The translations under genes and the position numbers were made by a program. The notes below the pieces were generated by a model. The model worked only from the letters and a program-made list of their open reading frames with translations. It had not been told where the DNA came from and did no database searches. DNA of 64,000 nucleotides. Origin: Staphylotrichum longicolle (Eukaryota; Ascomycota; Sordariomycetes; Sordariales; Chaetomiaceae). This document shows, piece by piece, positions 55,419 to 64,000 of the stretch (its first letter is position 1; each line of letters begins with the position of its first letter). The stretch lies in assembly GCA_019096155.1 (NCBI GenBank), contig JAHCVI010000005.1:1746468-1810467 (forward strand), in the 5' to 3' direction.

Positions 55419-56870
55419 ATGGCATCCAGATTCTCAGCTGCGCGCCCACGACGGGCTGGAGAGGCTTTTGCGCGGACCCGCCACGGTGAGGATCGCGACG
55501 ACGAAGGCCCCACCTCCAAAAAGGTCAAGTTCGACGTGCGCAACCCATCAGCCCTCGCGCCCAGCGCGCCCGATGATGACGACGAAAACGACAATGTCCT
55601 TGGCGCCGACGTCATTGGCGCGTCGGGACGAGCAACGAAGCGCGGTGCGGTGAACATCGACGGCTACGATTCCGATTCCGAGAATGAGAACTTCAATGCG
55701 CGCGCCGAGGCCAGGGGCAAGAAGGGCAAGGAGGCCGAGGACGTCGACCTGGCGGACGTGATGGACAATTACAACTCCAAGTCCGGGGCTGCCGGAGGAG
55801 CGGTCGACGAAGATGAGGAGGAGGTGGACATGTTCGGCGATTTTGATGCGGGCGAGACAGCGCCCGCCGACAGCACCAAGACCGGGAAAAAGGACAAGCA
55901 GGTCCGGTTCCTCAGCGACAAGCAGATCGAGGGCCAAGAAACCACCAGCAAGAGCGGCGGCACAGTACGGATAGACGATAAGGAAGGGAGCGACGACGAT
56001 GACGACGACGATGACGCAGAGGCGGTCGCCGCGGCCATCGCTGAAGAAGGCGTCGACGAGGAAGTTGGCCTTGGCGGCCTCAAGAAGCATGCGCCCAAGA
56101 TCGACGCTTTTAACATGCGAGACGAACAAGAAGAAGGCGCGTTTGATGAGTCAGGCAATTTCATCCGCAAGGCGGTCGACGCCGACGCCGTGCACGACCG
56201 GTGGCTCGAGGGCATCAGCAAAAAGGAGATGAAGAAGGCGGCCGCGGCGCACGAGAAGCGCGAATCCGAGCTGCGGAAGCAGCAGCGCGCGAACGACAGC
56301 GTATTGACGGGCGACCTGTTCAAGGAACTCATCATCAGGCTGGAACCGGGTGAGACGGCGCTGGATGCGCTGGCGAGGCTCAGGAAGGGCCAGGCAAAAT
56401 CTAAAGCCAAGAAGATTCCCAAGTGGAAACAGAAAAAGACGAAGAATAATGGCGACGCTGGAGGAGACGCCATGGATGTGGATGCGGAAAAGGAGCCCGA
56501 AGACCCCAAACAGGTCAAGATTAGGGAGGCGATCAATGACATTGCCGACGCCGCAGACAAGCTGATGCAGAGGGACTACCCCAACATTTACGACACGGAG
56601 AGGGAACGACTTATAAGAGAATATCGTAACGAGACTGGAGAGGCGTGGGTGGAACCGCCAGAACCGGACGTGGAGGAGGCCAGCGGGACAAGCGCGGCCA
56701 AGATGTGGGAGTTTCGCTGGACAGACGGACGCGACGCTGCTGCCAAGCAAGGACCGTTTGACGGGCCCACAATGAAGGCGTGGCAGGACGCTGGGTACTT
56801 TGGTGAGGGCGTAGAGTTCCGGCCAGAAGGGGAAGAGGGAGGTTGGACAAGAGTTGCCACGTTTGTCTAA
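55419..56870 (+). CDS. LIN1: GYF-domain U5 snRNP-associated protein Lin1/CD2BP2
   Basis: 483 aa, no intron, from ATG 55419 (context ACCATGG); an earlier in-frame ATG at 55314 would add 35 unremarkable residues. Homologue of CD2BP2 (52K of U5 snRNP), nuclear and linked to tri-snRNP assembly. The N-terminus holds KKVKFDVRNPSAL and NIDGYDSDSENENFNARAEA, typical of the family; an acidic stretch (DDDDDDDDAEAVAA) and IDAFNMRDEQEEGAFDESGN follow. The C-terminal GYF domain reads WEFRWTDG...GPFDGPTMKAWQDAGYF, with the family's Trp/Phe-rich binding surface. Intact. Confidence 0.94.
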   Translation: MASRFSAARPRRAGEAFARTRHGEDRDDEGPTSKKVKFDVRNPSALAPSAPDDDDENDNVLGADVIGASGRATKRGAVNIDGYDSDSENENFNARAEARGKKGKEAEDVDLADVMDNYNSKSGAAGGAVDEDEEEVDMFGDFDAGETAPADSTKTGKKDKQVRFLSDKQIEGQETTSKSGGTVRIDDKEGSDDDDDDDDAEAVAAAIAEEGVDEEVGLGGLKKHAPKIDAFNMRDEQEEGAFDESGNFIRKAVDADAVHDRWLEGISKKEMKKAAAAHEKRESELRKQQRANDSVLTGDLFKELIIRLEPGETALDALARLRKGQAKSKAKKIPKWKQKKTKNNGDAGGDAMDVDAEKEPEDPKQVKIREAINDIADAADKLMQRDYPNIYDTERERLIREYRNETGEAWVEPPEPDVEEASGTSAAKMWEFRWTDGRDAAAKQGPFDGPTMKAWQDAGYFGEGVEFRPEGEEGGWTRVATFV

Positions 56871-57060
56871 GGCGTACCTATGATGAGCCCTATAAGATCC
56901 AGAACACACACGCTGGCGCAGGTCCGCCGGCAACGAGTCTCGTTCGCATCTATGGAAGTCATTACTGTACATGATATCAAAGCCCGCCGGTCCCAATCAG
57001 CCAAACAGTTTTAACCAGCCCCCCCCTGAACGCCTGCAATCGAATATCACCGCCCCCGGC

Positions 57061-58657
57061 TTAGCTCGTGTCCATCTTCTCCCCGGTGGTACCGGTGGTA
57101 ACGGTCCCGGCGGCCCCGGCGGTCTCGGCGGTGCCGTTGGCCTTGACTGTGAAATCGACCACACCGTCATCACCAATGAGCCGCTTCTCCTGCTCAGCGA
57201 CAAACCGGACACTCCTGGAAGGGTCGTAGAAGAGCTTGAAGCTGCGCTGGACGTCCTCCACGCCGACTTGCTTGGCGCGCTTCTTGGCGGAGATCAGCTG
57301 CGACGTGGTGATGAGGTTGCTCGCGTAACGGAGCCCGGCCTCCTGGCCAATCTTTGTGAGCAGCGCAAGCGCGTCCGGAGTCAGGTCGACCTCTTCTTCT
57401 TGAGCTCGGATGGAGAGAATCTGCCGAAGCTCATCTGCAGTGTGTAGAGTGCGTGTTGATGATCGCGACGCGGTCGAGGAAATCGAGCGGCAGCCCGTGA
57501 GGGCTCTTGTAGTCCGTTCCCCGGATGCGAGAGTGGCCTCTGTTGCTCGCCATGATGACGATGGGAGCCAGATCCGACTCGAGCGCCCGGTTGATGTAGG
57601 AGAAGCACTCAATGTCGAGCATGTGCACTTCATCGATAAACAAGACGCCGGGAACGATCTCAGCCTTGCCTTCCTCCTTCCACTCGCCGACCTTGGTGTT
57701 GATCTGGTCCCGGATCTCGCTCCGGATTTCGCCCGTGTCGCCCGAGAACAGGGCCAGAAAGCCCTGGGTCCGCGAGTTGATGACATCAATCTCGTGCAGG
57801 GACACTGTGTGTACAACCTCCTTCCGCTTTTGCAGCTCGCCGTCGGGGCACTGCAGAAACTTGGTGTCCACGCCCATGGCATCGTAGTCGCGGGACCGAG
57901 CGTACGACCTGCCCAGCTTCGTGATTTTGCCCGAGGACTTGTCAATCGAGATGATGTCGCCCGCCATCACGCGCTCCTTGGTCATGGCATCGATCATCTT
58001 ACTTCCCATATCGTAGATGGCTTCCATGTCGGTTGTCTTGATGGTGAGCTTGCCCTGCTTGGCGCCGCCCGTCACGCTCCGGTCAATCTGGATCTCCACC
58101 ACCTCGCCCTCCATTATTTCGCTCTCCTCCTTGATCCTCACGCCGATCGACTTCCGGAAGGCTTGTGTGAGTGCTTCAGTCTTGGACATTTCGAGGGAGA
58201 AGATTTCGGAGGCTGCGAGCGTAGTGAAGGGGACATCGGACCCCAGCGACTGGGCCATGCCCATGGCAATTGCTGTTTTGCCGGTGCTGCAGGTTTAAAG
58301 ACTGAGGTCAGCGCTCGACGGTGTTCAAGCAGATCCTTTTGTGGCAGCGTACCTGGGAGGGCCTGCAATCAAGACGGCGCGACCGGCAATCTTGCCCTGC
58401 TTGATCATCTCCAGAACAACGGCTGCGGCCTTCCGAGCCTTCTCCTGCCCTACGAGCCCTTGCGAGGCAGCTCTGGGCTCGAGAGTATCGGCATCGACGC
58501 CCAGGCCGCGGATGTGCGAGTGCGCTGCGATGAGGTTGAGCCCCCGGAGCTCTTTGCTCTCGGAGACTGTAACGACGGGCTGCATCGCGGCGAGTTAGTC
58601 TTGAATTGAGATCAATCGCCAGATCTCTGTCAGCAAGGTGGTACTTACAGCAGCCAT
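57061..58657 (-). CDS. RVB2: RuvB-like AAA+ ATPase 2 (one frameshift near 57.44 kb)
   Basis: AAA+ ATPase of INO80, SWR1, R2TP and related complexes. Exons (minus): 58657-58649 (only MAA), 58579-58353 and 58286-57061. The second intron (58287-58352) splits the Walker A: GPPS/TGKT becomes GPPSTGKTAIAMGMAQ after splicing. RGLNLIAAHSHIRGLGVD, the OB-fold insertion (EVVEIQIDRSVTGGAK), Walker B VLFIDEVHMLD and MASNRGHSRIRGTDYKSPHG are conserved. A small indel at about 57436-57446 breaks the frame after DRVAIINTH; the sequence then continues TADELRQILSIRAQEEEVDL to the C-terminus in the next frame. RVB2 is essential, so error is likely. The C-terminal tail is Gly/Thr/Ala-rich. Confidence 0.93.
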
Positions 58658-60071
58658 TTTTGCGCGCTGGGTCAAGCTTGATCACGTCCAAGGTTGGCGT
58701 TGAACGCGGCTCTGTTTGGCGCGGGCCGCCGAGATTCCAGCTTATCTCAGAGTGTGGCTGGCGAGGCAGCTGGACGATCCACTGTACAAGCCACTAGTGG
58801 CTGAAAATGGGAGCGCTCTGTTGGGCCTCACCGCATAAAATACCCCACGCTAACGGCTTTTGGAGAGTCTGCCGTTCTTCAAAGAAGGCAACCTTGCCGT
58901 GTGCAGCCAGACCGGAGTCTTCTTGTTCCACAGGTGAAGCAGAGAAGAACAAGGAGCCTCTCAGGCTCGGCGCCACAAGCTGATTTGTTCGCTAACCAGG
59001 ACTTAAATTCAAAGTCTCTTGGGACCCTACGAAATTAAAATTATCTAAACCGTCACTGCATTTACAGTGCATGCAACATGTTTTCACGTTGCGCCCTGTG
59101 TCACCGGGTTCCAGCTTCTCGAGTGGAAGGTGGCAGGGCGAACATGAAACTCGAGACTACCTATGGGAAACTACTTCGTAAGCCACAACCAAACGACCAA
59201 GGTCAACCAATGAAGGGTAAAGATACCCTACATGTGTGACAGATAGGTAAACAAAAGGCCTTCGAATCAGCAAGCATAGTCATCGGCTGCAGTGAGCCCA
59301 GTGCAGTGCACAAGACTACTGTGTGGTTAGCACGTTCCATGTTTGTGTCTCCGCGCCTGCCTTGCATGTGCAGGGGCCCCCATTGGGTCCATGGCACCTG
59401 CTGCAGCCCAACCGGCCGCATTTCCGTTATCGATTGCGGTGGGCGTTCAATAAGTCGAAACTAGGCCCCTACCCCAGCTGCCGCAAACAGCTGAAGATCA
59501 AAACCCTTCTTCCATTTCCATTCCTTTCCACCATTCCATCTTTCATTGTTGCCTTTCCACATAGCGAGACCTTCTGGTTTCCGACGTCGAGCTTGGCATC
59601 CTGTTTTCAGCAACATCCTGCAGATCCTCCCCGGACCCGGACACGACTCTGGAAAATCTTTGTTCACGGTCATTGATCTCCAGTTTTACGTCACCCCAAG
59701 CTGTCAAAGGGACATACAAACTATTTCGGCCAAGGGTCGCGATTCGTCTGTGGCAATTCTGTACAAAGGAGGCAATAGTCCCTCTAGTCTATCTACCTCC
59801 GCTGAGGGTTGTTTCTCACTTGGCCGGTGTAGCGTGCAACGCCGCCTGGCATCTTTAGCCTTTTAGGTCGGTCGCTGATTGCCGCCTTCCGTCACGTCAC
59901 GCCCATAGGTTGCGCACACTCGGGCTGAAGGATCGCGCTTCTGTCTCGGTGGCTGCCGCTTTTATTGCGCCAGTTTATGGCATTTCGCAAAACCGTGGTA
60001 TGCCCAGCAGCCTCGCGCCGAGTTGGCGGCTTGGTCCGTGTCTCGCCTGAGACACGGTTTACGACTTGACC
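58658..60071. promoter_or_regulatory. Divergent intergenic region RVB2/coiled-coil gene
   Basis: 1.4 kb between divergent start codons, so it carries both promoters. Several short open frames, none with a recognisable product. No repeat noticed. Confidence 0.4.
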
Positions 60072-62319
60072 ATGTCGTACAGACCGGACCTGTACTCGCG
60101 TCGTCCCACAGAGGATGATCGCCGCGGCTCGGACCCCCGAGATCGCCGCGGGGATAGCTTCTCTCGGGGAGGACCAGATGTCTATAAGGATGACAGGCAT
60201 CGTTCGAATCGGGACATGGACAGCTCGACGAGAGGACCGCCGCAACCCGCCTGATTTTCACCGGGAGCACCCATCAGTTGCAAAGGCTGCGAAGGCTCCC
60301 TTAGAGTTCCTTCGGCGCGGTCTGATTATGGCAACAGAACGGGTGAGTCTGACTTGCTACCCAAATTTGCCGTACGAAAGTAGTTAGGAAACTAACAAAG
60401 CATAGGCTCGTTCTCTCTATCTCCGACGGGAGACACCGCCGTCGACAAGAAAACAGCAGTGGAGAGATTCCTTATTCTCTGCGACGCGGTCGCTACCGTG
60501 GCCAATCTGAGGACTGAACGAGACGCCCTTGAAAAGGCGCTGAAACAGCGGCAAGCCGAGTATGAAAGATCCATGGTAAAACATGCCGAGTTTCCTTCTG
60601 TGCCAGAAGTGCAGAACATGCATCGGGTCAAGTACTCGGAGCGCGTACGATTGCTCGACACCCAGATACAAAAGGCCCAGGATGAGATAAATGAATCAGC
60701 CGAGGTCGTTGTAACTGCCATGTTGAATGCCGCTCCAAGGCAAAACGGCCCGATGGACGCTGCATCCAAGATGGCCGATTCTGCCGTCACTGTACAGCAG
60801 CAAGAAGTCGCCGCAAAGCAAGAGGCTGAGATCAGCGAGCTCAAATCGAAAGTCCACAACATGGAAGCCAGACATACCCAAGACATGAGCGAACTCAAGG
60901 CCGAGTTCTCTCGGCAATTCGAGGAAATGAACCGCCAGATGGAGGAGCTCGTCAAGGGAGTGAGGAAGGACGAAGGCAAAGCCTTGAAAAGCCTGAAGGA
61001 AGATGTCACGGGGGAGATGAAGGAGGTGGTCAAAGAAGTGAAAAAGGACATTATCAAGGAAGTCAAAACCATGAACGCGACGGAAGAGATGGAGCAGAAG
61101 ATCCGGGCGATGCGTGGTGAGCTTGATAAGCGACAATCAAAACAGGAAACGGACCTACAGTCCCGACTCTCGGAACACCGCGAGGAGCTGGCGAAGGCTC
61201 TCGAGAGAAAACTCGGCGGCAAAGAACAGCTTCGAATCCAACAGCACCTTGGACCCGGCAATCTCTACCCTCATTCAGCAGGAAAGCCAGGCTCGGCAGT
61301 CCGAGATCTCGGGTCTGATAAGACGGGTGGACGAGCAACATGGACAGTTGGTCCAGCATACCCAGGAGATTGCCGCCCTGCGCGGCAGCCAGGCGACCTG
61401 CGCCCAGCAAGTGGAGGAACACGAGACCAGACTCTCAAGTCTTGATACCGACGCTCTCGAGGAAGCGGCTGAGACCGTGTCGATAAAGGTTCCAGATCTG
61501 CAACGGACGGTCGCAGGTATTCAAACCACCTTGAACCAGACGACTGAAAACCTGCGAGGAGTTGATGTACCAGGCCTGCAGAGGGCGGTTGCGGATGTGC
61601 AAGCGAGGTTGGATGACATACCGCGGGAAGTCGACAGCAGACAACAGGCCTTAGATGCCCGGGTCCGTGAGGTCGTCAAGAATATGGGTGATGTCTTGGG
61701 CTCTACTCTGGACGAGGTCGAGGGCTCTGTGACGAAGCACGACAAGCGACTCAGAGATTTGGAAGAACTCGCGTCTGTTGGCAGGCTTGTTCCAGACATG
61801 CGGCAGGCCCAGGCAGCAGATGTCGAACTCGGTTCGACAGGCATAGCCTCATTCAAACCCGACTATGACATGACTAAGGCGACAGTCGTACGACTCACCC
61901 AGGAGAGCGAAAGCATCAACGGTCAACTAGAAATGCTTCGACAATCATTCACCGGCCTCGACTCGCAGTTCAACAACTTGACAACAAGGGCCTTGGCCGA
62001 GTGCATCATTGGGCACCTCGAGCAGCTCTATCCCAATTCCCGCCAGCTCTCTGCCGACGTCGACGGTTTGAAAACGGCGACACTGGGCTTGGATTCCCGC
62101 GTTGGCAGCCTCGAAGGGCTGCTGCAGGGTTTCAAAGGCAAGGCGGACGGCTTTGCGGATACCGAGTTTAATGGGGCCAAGGTGTCGAGCAACGTGTTGA
62201 AGGATGTTGACGAGAACACCCGGCCAGGGAACAAGCGGAAGAGGTCCGACTTGGGTTCAAATGGCATGGGACATCATGTAATGGGGAACGGAACCGATCC
62301 AACATCTGGTCGGATGTGA
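60072..62319 (+). CDS. Coiled-coil protein of unknown function (in-frame TGA and one frameshift)
   Basis: I do not recognise this gene. From ATG 60072 a basic, charged N-terminus (MSYRPDLYSRRPTEDDRRG...) runs to a TGA at 60252-60254; the same frame is then open again to a GTGAGT...CATAG intron (about 60343-60404). Splicing in that frame gives NRTG/SFSLSPTGDTAVDKKTAVERFLILCDAVATV and a long series of heptad-rich helices (60459 to about 61210). A frame change near 61215 leads to NSFESNSTLDPAISTLIQQE and more coiled coil to the stop at 62319. The end is basic (GNKRKRSDLGS), possibly a nuclear signal. A long, continuous heptad pattern across the break argues for one ~730-aa protein. The TGA could mark an unrecognised intron or an error. 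Confidence 0.6.
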
Positions 62320-64000
62320 TCGCGACACTGTTTTGAGTTGGAAAGTCTGGGCTCACGCTCAGCATTGAGATGGGGGGACGGCATAACACAAACGTTGGTC
62401 GGTGGCTCAGCCCGAGCATGGGGTTAGCCGGTTAGGTAGTTTCGATCCATGATCACGGTACATGTATGTATAATTGCACTTTCATATCCGACAACTCTTT
62501 GGGGGCAGCGTTGGTGATAAAGAGAAGCTCAAAAGTTCGAAGCAAGGGTGGCGGCAGAGAATTGAGTCGTGATAATAGTCGCCCAGCTAAAGTTTTACGC
62601 CTGCAACCTGGAAGTGATGTCAATTCTCCCTCGCAAGGCTACCCTGCCCTCTGCAATATTGCGCCCACGTGGTTCGAGGCGGGGTGTAGAGAACGGTGGG
62701 GTTCGCTCGACGACATTGACGATCGGAGGGAGGGTGATGAGGAGAACTAGTGTGCGGACATCAAGATTGATGCAGGGAGCCCAACTCTCCTTTTCTTTGC
62801 TAAGAGGATCGATCGATGGCGTACGTACGATACACCGAGAGACACATGATCCAAACGCCAGACGTCAAGAGCTGGCTCCCCCAAAATGGCACGTTAGAGG
62901 GATTCGCGTCTGTGGAGGAGTAGCATGCGTCGTCTCTCGGCTGATTTCGCGCGCAAGTGTCATGGCGCTTATGGGGCTGTCAGGGCGAGAGGCGGACGAT
63001 CCGCGATGCACACTGGTCGGAACCTCGCAAGATTACGCCATGATCCAGATGGGGAGTTCAGAGGTTCGTGTTCAGGGAAAAATGAGCGCCCCTGCCATTA
63101 CGGATCAACGCTGGTGGGGATAGCGTTCCGTTGGGGTTTGGCAGGAACTGGTGAAATTTACACGGTATAATTTTCCCATTATATGACAGCAGAACGAACC
63201 AAGGAAAAGGGCTAAATACCTACTTTGTTGGTCTTCATGTCAGTCCAGAACCCAATCCTGACGATCAGTGGAACAATCAAGTTTGGTGCGTTGTCGGAAG
63301 CAGTTTGGGACATCTGCAAACCGGCCACCGGTTGGACCCACCTGGCGCAGTGGAGCCTCCGCCCGGAGAGCCAAGCAACCCAAGCATCCACCGAACGCAC
63401 CCACCACCCCCAACCCTGTCACTCTCCACTGATCGCGCCCCGGAATCCCACCCTCGGCATCCTGCACACCAAACCAACCCACACCCGACCCTGTCACATC
63501 ACCGCCTCGGAGCCCTGCGCCTTCGGACACCAAGCAACAAGCCGGCGCGCGGCACATCGCAGCTCGACCGGGACCCGAATCCGACATTTTCACCTCCCCC
63601 GACGACGATTGTTCTGTGGCCACCACTCGCGGACAACGCCACGGCACGGCCTGTTCCGCCGCGAGAGATGCGCCCGTGTCCCGCCCACCAAGATAAGGTC
63701 GCTGCCAGGAGGTCGGGATAAACGCGTGGAAGACGGGCGATTTCAGCATCGCGACGGCGGGTTGCACTGCTCGGCCTCCGCTTGGCTGTGGCCGCGGCGA
63801 CTTGACCGTGGCCTGCGGTGGGCGTTCTTTGTCTCGTCCCGGGTACGTAGACACACCTCACCGTCCTGGGGGAGAGAGGGTTGGCAGTGTTTATTTGCGC
63901 CTTGTCCCAATTGGCCTGCCAACAATTGTCGGAACATCTGGCTCCTTGGTCACTGCCCGTGGAACAAGACCGCGACGGTCCTTGGGTTTTCTGGCACATG
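62320..64000. other. Window end: no gene seen
   Basis: 1.7 kb. Frames of up to about 200 codons occur on both strands (for example 62569-63123 plus, 63240-63854 minus) but they overlap each other, lack domains and show no supported splice sites. A C-rich stretch spans about 63340-63500 on the plus strand. It may belong to the regulatory region of a gene beyond the window. Confidence 0.35.

Noticed and set aside
62569..63854. Overlapping frames of up to 204 codons near the window end
   Set aside because: They conflict with each other and contain no recognisable protein features.

Overview
The window is nuclear DNA from a filamentous ascomycete, most likely a Sordariomycete of the Sordariales/Chaetomiaceae type. 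Supporting signs are intron-containing genes with short (about 42-178 nt) GT-AG introns, GC-rich third codon positions, pyrimidine-rich promoters, and a gene set including a PRC2 SUZ12 subunit, a Fet3-like multicopper oxidase and Zn(II)2Cys6 regulators. The genus assignment is inference. There are no operons, tRNAs, rRNAs or CRISPR arrays that I can support.

Layout. 0-29 kb is a dense housekeeping block: the 3' end of an AAA ATPase gene, TFB1 (TFIIH), KGD1 (2-oxoglutarate dehydrogenase E1), CIA1 (cytosolic Fe-S assembly), mitochondrial ClpX, the glycogen branching enzyme, ATP2 (F1-beta), a secreted CE1 esterase, an Upc2-like Zn2Cys6 factor, ORC5, a triose-phosphate-transporter-family protein and CUS1 (U2 snRNP SF3b). 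29-44 kb is looser and more accessory: a Fet3-like multicopper oxidase, about 4.7 kb without a convincing gene but with diverged repeats, a C2H2 plus Zn2Cys6 transcription factor, a small orphan protein with a possible Cys-His deamidase signature, and an F-box-like protein. 44-62 kb returns to mostly conserved genes: SUZ12, a GFA/CENP-V-type protein, an F-box protein, UFD1, LIN1, RVB2 and a coiled-coil protein. The last 1.7 kb has no supported gene.

Theme. Several genes serve mitochondrial energy metabolism or metal and protein homeostasis (KGD1, ATP2, ClpX, CIA1, Fet3-like), but they are independently transcribed and there is no sign that they form a cluster.

Quality warning. Eight genes (CIA1, ATP2, ORC5, Fet3-like, the C2H2/Zn2Cys6 factor, the 50.5 kb F-box protein, RVB2 and the coiled-coil gene) carry small indels or a stop that break otherwise well-conserved proteins, while their neighbours are intact. 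Several are essential single-copy genes, so sequence or assembly error is the simplest reading. I annotate them as genes with flagged breaks, not as pseudogenes.
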